Below are positions 34,354 to 42,723 of a stretch of 51,972 nt of DNA, piece by piece; positions within the stretch are counted from its first letter, which is position 1, and each line of letters begins with the position of its first letter. Both the position numbers and the translations under genes were made by a program. The stretch spans positions 1 to 51,972 of the forward strand of contig JAQGOC010000262.1 in NCBI GenBank assembly GCA_028293805.1. Reading direction: 5' to 3'. This DNA comes from Gammaproteobacteria bacterium. GTDB lineage: Bacteria; Pseudomonadota; Gammaproteobacteria; Steroidobacterales; Steroidobacteraceae. The notes below the pieces were generated by a model that was not told where the DNA came from, did not search any database, and saw only the letters and a program-made list of their open reading frames with translations.

Positions 34354-36720
34354 ATGGTGTCTCGAGACAGTTCGGCAGGCATTCATCCCGGATCCGGGCG
34401 CAATCTGGCGGCGATGACAATCGTTGCCTTTCTGGCACAAATGCCAGGCGTGGCTTGTGCGCTTGATGCGGCGGACACTCCCGGCGCGCAGGACAATGCG
34501 GGCCTTCAGGAGATCGTCGTGACCGCCAATCGCCGCTCCGAGAATCTGCAAAGCGTCCCGATCGCCATCGCGGCCGTCACTGCCGATCAATTCGCGAAGG
34601 CGAACATCACCAGCACCGCCGACATAGGCATGCTCGTTCCGGGTCTGAACTTCCAGGTCGGCGAGCTCAACTTCTCGCCGTACATTCGCGGCGTCGGTAC
34701 CTCGGCCGCAAACGCCGGTGCCGACAACTCGGTGCAGACCTATGTCGATGGCGTGCTGATCTCAGGATTCAACGGAGGCCTGCAGGCGCTGAACAACATC
34801 GAACAGATCGAGGTTGACAGGGGCCCGCAGGGCACCCTGTTCGGCCGTAATACGACCGGTGGCGTAGTGAGTATCACGACCAAGACACCGACACAACAGT
34901 TTCGCAGCGATGGCTGGGTCAGTTTCGGCAACTACAAGACGGTGGCTGTTAGCGAGTATCTGAGCGGCGGCCTAACCTCGAATCTCGCCGCGGATCTGGC
35001 GGGCTACTACTCGAACCAAGCCAATGGCTTTGGTCGGAATCTTTTCACTGGCATGGATGTCTACAAGGAAACTAACAAGGCCATCCGCAGCAAGTGGGTT
35101 CTGGACCTCGGTGACCATGACAAGGTGACTGCGATCGGTGATTACAGCCGGCTGAATTCATCGGTGATGACGGCGGAGACAATCGTTCCGGGAACCTATT
35201 CAAATTGGGGCCCAGGCACTACGACTGCCGCGCAAAGGCCGGACATGGCCGCTGGCGTGGCGGCCGGAACTATCCTGCCCACGTTCGTGACCGGCCTTCC
35301 TACTACGCACCCCCCGGGGTCCCCCTATAATATCGACACGTCGGTGAACCCCTACTCGAGTTGGTGGCAGTGGGGCGCCAGCTTGAACTGGCGCCACGAC
35401 TTCGAGGCGGCGAGCTTGAACTACATCGGTGCCTACCGGAACTATCGCGAGGATCTCATCTGGTCGCCGAGCCCGACGGCGGGCGTCCAGCAGATTGCCG
35501 GCTGGGGAAATGAAACGACTGAAATGACCCACGAGCTACAGGTGGCCTCAGCGCCAAGCAGTCGGGTGCACTGGGTCGGAGGGGTCTTCTTTCTACACAA
35601 CTCCATCAAATACCTCCACCCCTTCTTTATTGAGGGCAGCAGTATCAGCGGCGTCACCGCACCGGGTTCCGGGTTCTCGCGCGTGAATTTCTATGGGCAG
35701 CAAAGTACGGTCTCGTATGCTCCATTCGGCCAGGCCACGTTTCCGATTCCGTTCGTTCCGCGGACCAACCTGACGGTTGGCGCCCGTTATACTCATGACT
35801 ACAAGGCAGTGTCGGGTACCACGACTTTCAATGCCGGACCGCTTTATCTCGGATTCCTCCCCCCCGCCGATCAACCGGAAATCGATGTCGGATCCATTGG
35901 CGGCAATGATACGTTCACAAAGACAACGTATCGGATCGCACTCGACCACCAGATTAACGATGACGTGATGGTTTACGCGTCATACAACACCGGGTTCAAG
36001 AGCGGTGGCTACAACATGATTCCGCCGAGTCCCAATGCCTATAACCCGGAGAAGCTCGACGCCTGGGAAGTGGGCATGAAGACGGAGTTCATGAATCATC
36101 GCCTGCGGCTCAATGCGTCAGCGTTCCTCTACGACTGGTCCGACCTCCAGGTCACTGTTTACGAAAACACTTCCGCTCTGACACTCAATGCCGCAAAGGC
36201 GCGATTGTACGGCCTGGACTTGGATCTTCAGGCGAGGCCGACGGACCAATTGACGCTGAGCGCGGGCGTAGAGTTGCTAAAGGATTACTTCACCTCCTAC
36301 CCGAATGCAATATTCAACGTCGAACAGTCTTCCAATCAAGGTGGTGGCACAATCGCCTCGATTCAAAGTGCGAAGGGCAACAAGCTGCCCTACGCCCCAA
36401 ACGCCACTGCTAACCTAACCGCGGACTACCGCATACCCCTCGTGATTGGAACACTCGGTTTCAACGTGTCCTATTTCTACAGCACAGGTTATCGGACCAC
36501 AGCTGATAATTTCATCGGGCAAGGCGCTTACGACCTGTTGAACGCTCGCGCTGAATGGACGCTTCCCGACGCGCGGACCACGCTCGCACTGTGGGGTAAG
36601 AATTTGAATGACAAGCTGTACGCAACCCAGATTCGCGCAAACAACAATCCCGGTGGATTTACCGTGCAGACGCTCGCTCCGCCGCGGACTTACGGCGTCT
36701 CCGTTCGCTACACGTTTTAG
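34354..36720 (+). CDS. TonB-dependent outer-membrane receptor
   Basis: A 788-residue receptor. The signal peptide is unusual, with a polar start (MVSRDSSAGIHPGSGRNLAA) then TIVAFLAQMPGVACAL. The TonB box and plug begin LQEIVVTANRRSENLQSVPI and include YIRGVGTSAANAGADNSVQT, IEVDRGPQGTLFGRNTTGGV. The barrel ends in a classic terminal aromatic strand, YGVSVRYTF. The ATG at 34354 follows AGGGGG by seven bases; upstream reading is low-quality sequence. It is divergent from the ThDP operon with about 270 bases between, so both are probably controlled together for uptake and breakdown of one compound. Confidence 0.9.
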   Translation: MVSRDSSAGIHPGSGRNLAAMTIVAFLAQMPGVACALDAADTPGAQDNAGLQEIVVTANRRSENLQSVPIAIAAVTADQFAKANITSTADIGMLVPGLNFQVGELNFSPYIRGVGTSAANAGADNSVQTYVDGVLISGFNGGLQALNNIEQIEVDRGPQGTLFGRNTTGGVVSITTKTPTQQFRSDGWVSFGNYKTVAVSEYLSGGLTSNLAADLAGYYSNQANGFGRNLFTGMDVYKETNKAIRSKWVLDLGDHDKVTAIGDYSRLNSSVMTAETIVPGTYSNWGPGTTTAAQRPDMAAGVAAGTILPTFVTGLPTTHPPGSPYNIDTSVNPYSSWWQWGASLNWRHDFEAASLNYIGAYRNYREDLIWSPSPTAGVQQIAGWGNETTEMTHELQVASAPSSRVHWVGGVFFLHNSIKYLHPFFIEGSSISGVTAPGSGFSRVNFYGQQSTVSYAPFGQATFPIPFVPRTNLTVGARYTHDYKAVSGTTTFNAGPLYLGFLPPADQPEIDVGSIGGNDTFTKTTYRIALDHQINDDVMVYASYNTGFKSGGYNMIPPSPNAYNPEKLDAWEVGMKTEFMNHRLRLNASAFLYDWSDLQVTVYENTSALTLNAAKARLYGLDLDLQARPTDQLTLSAGVELLKDYFTSYPNAIFNVEQSSNQGGGTIASIQSAKGNKLPYAPNATANLTADYRIPLVIGTLGFNVSYFYSTGYRTTADNFIGQGAYDLLNARAEWTLPDARTTLALWGKNLNDKLYATQIRANNNPGGFTVQTLAPPRTYGVSVRYTF

Positions 36721-36776
36721 ACCTCACGAAATCCTCTCTTGACGCGCGATCGCCGCATCAGCGCGAGGGCTCGATG

Positions 36777-37712
36777 CTACATCACCGCCCGGGAATCGAT
36801 TGGGAGCGGCGCGTACCGCGGGGGAAAGCCGACCGTGCGAAGACTCGTTGTGATAAGGTCCAAGAAGAGCTCGATCGCCGCGGGCGCGGGTCGCTTGTAC
36901 GCGTACACGGCAGACACCGGCATGGGCGGGGCGCTGAAATCTGGCAACAGCTCTACCAACTCTCCGCTCGCGAAGTAGGGACCCAAGTAGAGCTTCGGCA
37001 GACGACAGACGCCCATTCCCCGGCGCGCCGCCGCCAGCAATGCCGGCCCGCTGTTGCTTTTGAGCCGGCTATGAGGTCGCCACTCCCGGACCTGCCCGTC
37101 CACTCGGAACTTCCACACCGCGCAGGCATCGAACGTCGACACCAGACAATCGTGGTGCTTGAGATCATCAGGGTGTTTGGGTATCCCGGCGATTTGCAGA
37201 TAGTCCGCGGAAGAGGCCACCGAGTGCGGAAGTTGGAAGATTTCACGCGCGATGTACGAGGAGTCCTTTAGTCCGCCGTACAGAATAGACACATCATAAG
37301 ATTCCGCGATCAGATTCTGCGGCTCGGTGCTGATATGTAAGTCAACATCGAGTTCCGGGCAGCGACGGCACATCTCGGCTGCCACGGGCGCGACATATTG
37401 CTCCCCGAAATAATCCAGGGCGGCAATCCGAAACTTTCCCTTGGGAATTGCCCTCGTAGAGACAAACTCGTCTTCGAGCTGGCGCATCTGACCGAGCACC
37501 TCGCTACAACGTTTCTGCACCGCCCGCCCGGCTTCCGTGATCGTCGTATGCCGCGTGCTGCGCAGGACCAATTGTGTTCCCAATCGGGATTCGAGCTCCT
37601 GCACGTATCGGCTGACGACTGACTTCGAGATGTTTAAGGATTTGGCCGCTACGGTGAAGCTGCCACAATCAGCTACGGCCAAGAAGACCTCGTAGAGTTG
37701 ACACGGAATCAT
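36777..37712 (-). CDS. LysR-family transcriptional regulator
   Basis: A 311-residue regulator: N-terminal winged helix (YEVFLAVADCGSFTVAAKSL; ISKSVVSRYVQELESRLGTQ) and a type 2 periplasmic-binding-like effector domain from about residue 90 (FRIAALDYFGEQYVAPVAAE). The ATG at 37712 has GGGG seven bases upstream; an in-frame extension to 37862 is rejected. It lies downstream of, and convergent with, the TonB receptor. A likely target is the receptor/ThDP intergenic region, but no binding site was identified. Confidence 0.88.
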   Translation of the reverse strand: MIPCQLYEVFLAVADCGSFTVAAKSLNISKSVVSRYVQELESRLGTQLVLRSTRHTTITEAGRAVQKRCSEVLGQMRQLEDEFVSTRAIPKGKFRIAALDYFGEQYVAPVAAEMCRRCPELDVDLHISTEPQNLIAESYDVSILYGGLKDSSYIAREIFQLPHSVASSADYLQIAGIPKHPDDLKHHDCLVSTFDACAVWKFRVDGQVREWRPHSRLKSNSGPALLAAARRGMGVCRLPKLYLGPYFASGELVELLPDFSAPPMPVSAVYAYKRPAPAAIELFLDLITTSLRTVGFPPRYAPLPIDSRAVM

Positions 37713-37847
37713 GACGTAACCCCTCACATGACGACGATGCCCTAAGGGGAACTTCGGCCATGGCGACGCAACGTATCCGTGTACCGCTGCGAAGGCCCCC
37801 CTCCTCGCACGGTTAACAGCCCCTCGCAGGCCAGTAAACGACGAACC

Positions 37848-37882
37848 GCCGTCAACCGTCAACCGTCAGCCGCCAACCGTTT
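37848..37882. repeat. tandem 7-bp repeat (RCCGTCA, about five copies)
   Basis: Heptads GCCGTCA, ACCGTCA, ACCGTCA, GCCGCCA and ACCGTTT run back to back, the later copies imperfect. The array lies about 135 bases upstream of the LysR start, in non-coding DNA. Such short arrays mutate by slippage. A role as repeated binding sites or as decayed sequence cannot be told apart. Confidence 0.7.
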
Positions 37883-38014
37883 ATTGCAGGTTTTGGATGA
37901 TTCCCGAATCAGCGTCCGAAGGCGCGCACACAACCCCGCAATGTATGACGAAATTCGCTTAGATTTCAACGATGTATATCCAAGGCAGAACGCTGGCGAC
38001 CAAATGGACGAATT

Positions 38015-38235
38015 GCGGAGGGATGGCGGAGTCCGAGGCAGCCCCGTCAGGGCCCTTCTTCGGATCGCCGGGTACGGTGTAAAAGCATCAGGCAAGTTTG
38101 CCCGTCTCGGCATCGTACGCGGTGACGTAACCGCGCACGCCGAGAATGTCAGCACCGCCGTTGCCTATGATCAGCTTGCCATTCACGACTCGCGGTGCGC
38201 CCGTAATTGTGTACGAAGCCGCCGAGATAACAGCG
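38015..38235 (-). pseudogene. remnant of a PQQ-dependent alcohol dehydrogenase
   Basis: The minus-strand frame reads [40 protein letters not shown] and LA, then a stop, then CFYTVPGDPKKGPDGAASD. That is the highly conserved middle of quinoprotein alcohol dehydrogenases, where intact enzymes have a Trp-Arg in place of the stop-Cys. Thus one nonsense change (38090-38088) interrupts the frame, and no homology continues on either side. The gene is a fragment of under 80 codons. It sits in the decayed strip between the catabolic island and the core region. Confidence 0.8.
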
Positions 38236-38850
38236 GAAAGTCTGGAGCTGAAAAAAAGGTCTGAGGTTGGATGATTTATCGCGAGTCCCAGCGCAGAGCA
38301 AAGCCGAAGTGATCCGCATCGTCAGACAGACCAAGCAGTGAAGTGGCGTGCTACTCAAATGGGGGGCGTCGCATCCTCAGTTACCCGGATTGTTGGATCA
38401 GCATCATATGGAAATGAGCTCTTAGTGAAGGTGTCGGATGGCTCGCAGTGGTGGAGATGTGGTCTTTCCAGCCTGTGCAGTGAGTCCACGCCCGGCTTAA
38501 ATGGGCCGCGCTCACACTGGGGCACCGACACTCAAGTACTTCACAATCAGGGGCAGGCCGCGCACGAGGCCCGCTAGTTGGTCAAGTCCCTCGAACAGGT
38601 AGCTCGTCGGGCCCGTCGCATTCAGGACCGCATTGAGTTCGCGGGGCTACCTCGGTCACCAAACCGCGGCAGATACTTAAGCACAAGTTGGAGCCGGCAG
38701 AATTTGTAGCCGCAACTCGGTCACCTCTCTAAATGGACCCCACGTGGGATGCCAACAGCGCTGCTTCGAAGCTTGGACCCAATTTGGACCCAGCTCGACA
38801 ACTGCCATGGACCCAGAAGTTTTTTGTTCGAAAAATGTTAATAGGATCAA
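38236..38850. other. 615-bp stretch with no intact gene; one possible C-terminal relic
   Basis: I see no gene with normal signals here. On the minus strand, 38512-38642 reads ELNAVLNATGPTSYLFEGLD, QLAGLVRGLPLIVKYLSVGA and PV before a stop; codon third positions are GC-rich as in genes, but a stop lies just upstream, so it is at most a broken tail. Near 38735-38815 the phrases TGGACCC/TTGGACCC repeat several times. Upstream of the tRNA fragment this could be the scar of a mobile element, but no recombinase is readable. Confidence 0.45.
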
Positions 38851-38908
38851 TGGTGGGGGTGACAGGATTTGAAACCTGCGACCTATACGTCCCGAAGGAT
38901 AGAGCCGG
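38851..38908 (-). pseudogene. 3-prime fragment of tRNA-Pro (anticodon CGG)
   Basis: On the minus strand the sequence gives TTCGGGACG (anticodon loop with CGG), GGTCGCAGG, a T-arm CAGGTTTCAAATCCTG and the 3-prime end CACCCCCACCA. This matches the 3-prime half of tRNA-Pro, but the T-loop has one extra T and the 5-prime half (no GGGGGTG partner) is missing, so it cannot be functional. Copies of tRNA 3-prime ends are classic footprints of tRNA-targeting integrases. Confidence 0.7.
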
Positions 38909-39126
38909 CTCACGCTTCCGGATCTGCCTGGACTAGCCCAATAGGGTCTTGGAACTCCGTCCACACCATCGCCCATTCGTAGGTTGCGTTCCCGCTCGGC
39001 CGGTCGGTCCTGTGCGCTATGCCGTCTAGCGGTGTCGACCGGAATCCATACGCGGGCATACGGTCGACATGCCACACAGGCCTTTTCTGAAAAGCCCGAA
39101 AGTGTCGGAAATGCCTTACTTTATAG

Positions 39127-39201
39127 TGGTGGGCGGTACTGGGATCGAACCAGTGGCCCCTGCCGTGTGAAAGCAGTGCTCTACCGCTGAGCTAACCGCC
39201 C
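39127..39201 (-). tRNA. tRNA-Val (anticodon CAC)
   Basis: A complete cloverleaf on the minus strand: acceptor GGGCGGT/ACCGCCC, D-arm AGCTCAGCGGTAGAGC, anticodon stem CTGCT/GGCAG around loop TTCACAC, T-arm ACTGGTTCGATCCCAGT, discriminator A and encoded CCA. It pairs with GUG codons. It lies upstream of gltX in opposite orientation. Confidence 0.95.
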
Positions 39202-39428
39202 ATTCGTGAAGGCGGCAAGTCTATAGAGCGTCTTCGCTGGAGGCAATGATGACCGCAAGCAGCCGGCGCGCGCTCCAAGGAGCCGGACGAGAGGTAGCGG
39301 CGGAGGACGGGCGCGGCAGGTCGGCGGCGTACCACGGCGTGGCAGCGCAAGGCAAAGGAGTGGCAGGCAAGGCGTGGCGGGCCGCCGCTTGGTACCATGC
39401 GCGCCCCTCGCAATGACGGCGTCGGCTC

Positions 39429-40832
39429 ATGGCAGTAGTTACCCGATTCGCACCCAGCCCCACCGGCCTGCTCCACGTGGGTGGCGTCCGGACAGCGCTT
39501 TTTAGCTGGCTTTACGCGCGGCGCACCGGCGGCAAGTTCATCCTGCGTGTCGAGGACACGGACCGCGAGCGGTCGACGGATGAGGCCGTCCGCGTGATCC
39601 TCGAGGGTATGGCTTGGCTGGGCTTGGATGCCGACGAGGGGCCGTACTACCAGACACAGCGCTTCGATCGGTACCGCGAAGTCATTCGGGGCATGCTCGA
39701 CGCCGGGACCGCGTATCACTGCTACTGCTCGAAGCAGGAGCTGGACGCCATGCGCGAGGGGCAGATCGCGCGCAAGGAGAAGCCGCGCTATTCGGGGCTT
39801 TGCCGGAACAGGACCGAGCCCCGCCCGGGAATCGATCCGGTCGTGCGCTTCCGTAATCCGCTGGACGGGGCCGTGGTGGTCAATGACCTCGTGCACGGGC
39901 CGGTGACGTTCCAGAACAAGGAGCTCGATGATCTGATCATCGCGCGCTCCGATGGCACGCCGACTTACAATTTCTGCGTCGTCGTCGATGATATGGATAT
40001 GGGCGTCACGCACGTCATCCGTGGCGACGACCATCTCAACAACACTCCGCGCCAGATGAACATGCTCCTCGCCCTGGACGCCACGGTACCGGCCTATGCG
40101 CACGTGCCGATGATCCTCGGGCCGGATGGTGCGAAGTTGTCGAAGCGCCATGGAGCGGTGAGCGTCCTCCAATATGAGGAGGAGGGCTATCTGCCGGACG
40201 CGCTCCTGAATTACCTGGTCCGCCTGGGCTGGTCGCACGGCGACCAGGAAGTCTTCACGCGCGAAGAGATGATCGCCGCGTTCGATATTCACGACGTGAA
40301 CAAGGCGGCTTCTGCCTTCAATCCCGAAAAGCTCCTGTGGCTCAATCAGCAGCACATGGTCCGCGCGGAGCCGGCCTCGCTGGTGCCGCACCTGCGCGCG
40401 CAATTGCGCCGTCTGGGCCTCGACAGCGAGGATCAGAAGCTGCTTGAAGGAGTGATTCTGGCGCAGCGGGAGCGGGCGAAGACCCTGAAGGAGATGGCGC
40501 AGAACAGCCGCTTCTTCTTCATCGAAAACGTTGAGATCGATCCCAAGGCGGCGGCGAAGCATCTGGCGGGCGACGGAGCGCAGGTACTCGCGAAAGTGCG
40601 CACGCAGCTCGCTGCATTGCCCGAATGGACGACCGCGGCGATTCACACCGCGCTCAATGATTTGGCCACGAGCCTCCAAAGTGGCCTTGGAAAGATTGCG
40701 CAGCCAGTTCGAGTGGCAGTCACCGGAACAGCGGTTTCTCCGCCGATCGACGCGACGCTGGCGTTACTTGGCCGCGAGCGCACGCTCGCCCGCCTGGACG
40801 CGGCGCTAGCGGGGACCTCGCCGGCTGCCTAA
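39429..40832 (+). CDS. gltX: glutamyl-tRNA synthetase
   Basis: A 467-residue class I synthetase that charges tRNA-Glu. The HIGH-type motif is in VTRFAPSPTGLLHVGGVRT (residues 4-22), the family's FILRVEDTDRERS follows, and the KMSKS-type loop is AKLSKRHGAVSV near residue 240. The C-terminal anticodon-binding helices end with the conserved RVAVTGTAVSPPI block. It has no strong ribosome site before the ATG. It stands between tRNA-Val and tRNA-Ala, a core location. No truncation or shift. Confidence 0.97.
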   Translation: MAVVTRFAPSPTGLLHVGGVRTALFSWLYARRTGGKFILRVEDTDRERSTDEAVRVILEGMAWLGLDADEGPYYQTQRFDRYREVIRGMLDAGTAYHCYCSKQELDAMREGQIARKEKPRYSGLCRNRTEPRPGIDPVVRFRNPLDGAVVVNDLVHGPVTFQNKELDDLIIARSDGTPTYNFCVVVDDMDMGVTHVIRGDDHLNNTPRQMNMLLALDATVPAYAHVPMILGPDGAKLSKRHGAVSVLQYEEEGYLPDALLNYLVRLGWSHGDQEVFTREEMIAAFDIHDVNKAASAFNPEKLLWLNQQHMVRAEPASLVPHLRAQLRRLGLDSEDQKLLEGVILAQRERAKTLKEMAQNSRFFFIENVEIDPKAAAKHLAGDGAQVLAKVRTQLAALPEWTTAAIHTALNDLATSLQSGLGKIAQPVRVAVTGTAVSPPIDATLALLGRERTLARLDAALAGTSPAA

Positions 40833-40834
40833 GA

Positions 40835-40856
40835 CGATTACGTGGAAGTGTAATCG
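40835..40856 (+). terminator. hairpin after gltX (CGATTAC...GTAATCG)
   Basis: Perfect 7-base arms CGATTAC and GTAATCG with an 8-base loop begin 3 bases after the gltX stop. No T-run follows, so it is not a textbook intrinsic terminator. It may stabilise the 3-prime end or mark a factor-dependent stop. Confidence 0.4.
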
Positions 40857-40920
40857 GTTACCCGTACGGCGCCGGCCAGCGCGGCGCACCGGCGTTGTCC
40901 CACCGGTATTCCTGTCAGGC

Positions 40921-40949
40921 TTGACAATATAGGGAGGGGTGCGTAGTTT
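40921..40949 (+). promoter_or_regulatory. candidate promoter for tRNA-Ala
   Basis: A consensus -35 box TTGACA (40921-40926) is followed after 17 bases by TAGTTT (40944-40949), a weak -10. The predicted start would lie a few bases before the tRNA 5-prime end. The strong -35 in otherwise GC-rich DNA makes this the most convincing promoter I see in the window. Confidence 0.55.
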
Positions 40950-40963
40950 CCCGCGGCTCGCGT

Positions 40964-41039
40964 GGGGCCATAGCTCAGCTGGGAGAGCGCTTCCATGGCA
41001 TGGAAGAGGTCGTCGGTTCGATCCCGACTGGCTCCACCA
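40964..41039 (+). tRNA. tRNA-Ala (anticodon GGC)
   Basis: A complete cloverleaf: acceptor starting GGGGCCA, D-arm AGCTCAGCTGGGAGAGC, anticodon stem CTTCC/GGAAG around loop ATGGCAT (anticodon GGC), T-arm GTCGGTTCGATCCCGAC and an encoded CCA end. It reads GCC/GCU codons. Confidence 0.95.
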
Positions 41040-41505
41040 ATCCCCCTCCCGCCGCAGTCCGAAGAGGTCCGACCCGTAGAAGGATCGGTTCGTAGGATTT
41101 CGTCCCGTCCCGATAGTCCAAATGACGCCTGCTGGGAACACCGCGCGGCGCTTGTGGCGGTATCGCTCGGCACAGGGTCATCGAGAGGTTATGTCACCTC
41201 GGAACCCGCCGGCGCTCCGCGGAAAGCCCGTAAATCCAGTGACTTAGGTGTCGCCATCCCGCTGCTCATTGGATGCGGCCGTTTGCGGGAGTAATCTGGG
41301 CATCGGGGCTGAGCTGGCCCGTATTCAGCATGAGTAGTCGCGGAGCGGCTACTGCAGAGCTCACGCCATATCTTCCGTGACGGCGGCAGGCAGATGCCGC
41401 CAGCTGGCCTCGAGGGCGTCGTGGTTTCTGAACCGCGTCACGCTAGTAATAAGAAGAGTGATGAATTCGCACGTGCCTCCAGCTGAGCCTTGGTAACGTG
41501 ATGCA
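41040..41505. other. 466-bp intergenic region, no gene recognised
   Basis: No reading frame here has a convincing start and length. The minus strand end at 41361-41441 (VTRFRNHDALEASWRHLPAA, then VTEDMA and a stop) has gene-like codon use and might be the tail of a lost gene. The rest shows no RNA gene, array or clear terminator that I can identify. Confidence 0.4.
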
Positions 41506-42249
41506 ATGATGAAGGCATTTGACGCCGACTTACCTGAATTCGCCGACGATCCAGACGAAGACACTATTGAGTTGGAGTTGACTCCGAGTGACATGCTGGC
41601 CTTGTCGCGGCTTGCCGGGGAACAACCTGCCTCCACGCATCCGGCAGAGGCAAAGCCGACCCCGGCGGAAGCTGCCTCGGTGGTGGAAAACGCAAGGCTG
41701 AGCCCAGCGGAAGTTGCCCCGGTGGTGAAGAGCGCAAGGCTGAGCCCAGCGGAAGCTGCCCCGGTAGTGAAGAGCGCAAGGCTGAGCCCAACGCAAGCTG
41801 CCCCGGTGGTGAAGAACTCGCACACCGGCAATGCAACACGAATTAACAGGTGGCCGCTGGCGCGTATCGCCGGGCTACTCAGCATCGCCGCTGCTGTGAT
41901 CGCGCTGGGCAGCGCTGCGCATCGCGCAGTAGATCGGAATCCACCGGCGCCCGCCATTGCAATTAAGGCTTCCGGCTCGGCTGCTCCTGCCGCACCACTG
42001 CTGACGGAATCGGACAGCCAGCCCGTCCGATTCAAGAACCCGTTTGATCGATCGGAAGTTTTTGAGTTTCCGCCCGGAACGAGTGACGCCGAGGCACGCC
42101 AGGAAGTGGCGAATCTGCTCCTGCAGCGTGCGCACGAGCGACAATCCCAGTTAAGAGGCACCAGGCGTGTTGGCCGTACTGGGGCGGGTTCTGCCAGACC
42201 TGCAGCGTCGACTGACCACCGCGAGGATACTGCACGCGCAGTTCGCTGA
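41506..42249 (+). CDS. hypothetical bitopic membrane protein with 14-residue repeats
   Basis: A 247-residue protein of four parts: an acidic N-terminus (LPEFADDPDEDTIELELTPS), a 14-residue tandem repeat (about 53-104; consensus SARLSPAEAAPVVK), one membrane helix (ARIAGLLSIAAAVIALGSAA) and a C-terminal part with RFKNPFDRSEVFEFPPGTSD and AEARQEVANLLLQRAHERQS. The orientation is probably repeats in the cytoplasm and C-terminus in the periplasm. The C-terminal block looks conserved-like, but I know no family. The antisense frame is also open because of the repeats; composition and conserved-looking ends favour the plus strand. Confidence 0.6.
   Translation: MMKAFDADLPEFADDPDEDTIELELTPSDMLALSRLAGEQPASTHPAEAKPTPAEAASVVENARLSPAEVAPVVKSARLSPAEAAPVVKSARLSPTQAAPVVKNSHTGNATRINRWPLARIAGLLSIAAAVIALGSAAHRAVDRNPPAPAIAIKASGSAAPAAPLLTESDSQPVRFKNPFDRSEVFEFPPGTSDAEARQEVANLLLQRAHERQSQLRGTRRVGRTGAGSARPAASTDHREDTARAVR
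41661..41816 (+). repeat. 42-bp tandem repeat (three full copies and one partial)
   Basis: Full copies begin at 41691, 41733 and 41775 (CGCAAGGCTGAGCCCAGCGG then AAGCTGCCCCGGTGGTGAAG and two bases), with a partial degenerate copy at 41661-41690. Copies 2 and 3 differ at only a couple of bases; copy 4 has a few more changes. The period is a multiple of three, so unit number could vary without breaking the gene. Confidence 0.9.
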
Positions 42250-42422
42250 GGGCGCGCGCTTCAGAAGGTGAAGCTCCAGGTTGGTTGGCGAAACATCGGC
42301 CCTAAGCTGTCTACTCGGGAGCGGCTTCGCCGCCCCGCGCACCCGCGTTCCCCGGCACGAGCCTGAGCGGCAGCGTAACGCTGCGGCGCGTTGTCGTTTG
42401 TTCCCGCTATCCCTGCAGCATA

Positions 42423-42701
42423 ATGAGTGCTGGATGCACAATGAAGCTCAAGGGGATATCGGTGAGGTCTACGATCACGTCGCTGTTCGAGCAGGTGGCC
42501 AACGAACAGCACAGAAAGCTGGCGCCGCTGACGGATGACCTGAAGCTCCTGCAGTCGGGACTCGACTCGCTGAGCTTCGCGATCATTGTCGCCCGTCTGG
42601 AGGACCAACTCGGGTTCGATCCCTTCAACGCCGCCGTGGCGGTGGAATTCCCCGTCACGTTCGGCGATTTCGTCGGGTTGTACGAAAATTCTTCCAGTTA
42701 G
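42423..42701 (+). CDS. acyl carrier protein
   Basis: A 92-residue carrier protein. The phosphopantetheine site is S49 in LLQSGLDSLSFAII, followed by the helix VARLEDQLGFDPF, the classical helix II/III region. It is shorter and more divergent than the fatty acid synthase AcpP, pointing to a dedicated acyl carrier. An adenylating enzyme starts 22 bases downstream and a ketoreductase after that, so it is the first gene of a three-gene operon. An alternative start is ATG 42441. Confidence 0.8.
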   Translation: MSAGCTMKLKGISVRSTITSLFEQVANEQHRKLAPLTDDLKLLQSGLDSLSFAIIVARLEDQLGFDPFNAAVAVEFPVTFGDFVGLYENSSS

Positions 42702-42723
42702 CGCTCCGTGGCTGTGGGGCTCG

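Noticed and set aside
38677-39075. Minus-strand frame across the tRNA-Pro fragment
   Set aside because: It reads through an RNA gene remnant and shows no domain; probably not coding.
39080-39105. GGCCTTTTCTGAAAAGCC hairpin near the tRNA-Val 3-prime side
   Set aside because: It is a short stem with no following T-run, so terminator status is not supported.
40806-41141. Reading frame through tRNA-Ala giving a Gly-Ser-Asn-Arg-Arg peptide
   Set aside because: This is the familiar spurious translation of an antisense tRNA sequence, not a protein.
41361-42161. Long antisense frame with Gly/Ser/Leu repeats opposite the repeat protein
   Set aside because: Its openness comes from the in-frame 42-bp repeat; the plus strand has the more natural ends, a membrane helix and a conserved-looking C-terminus.
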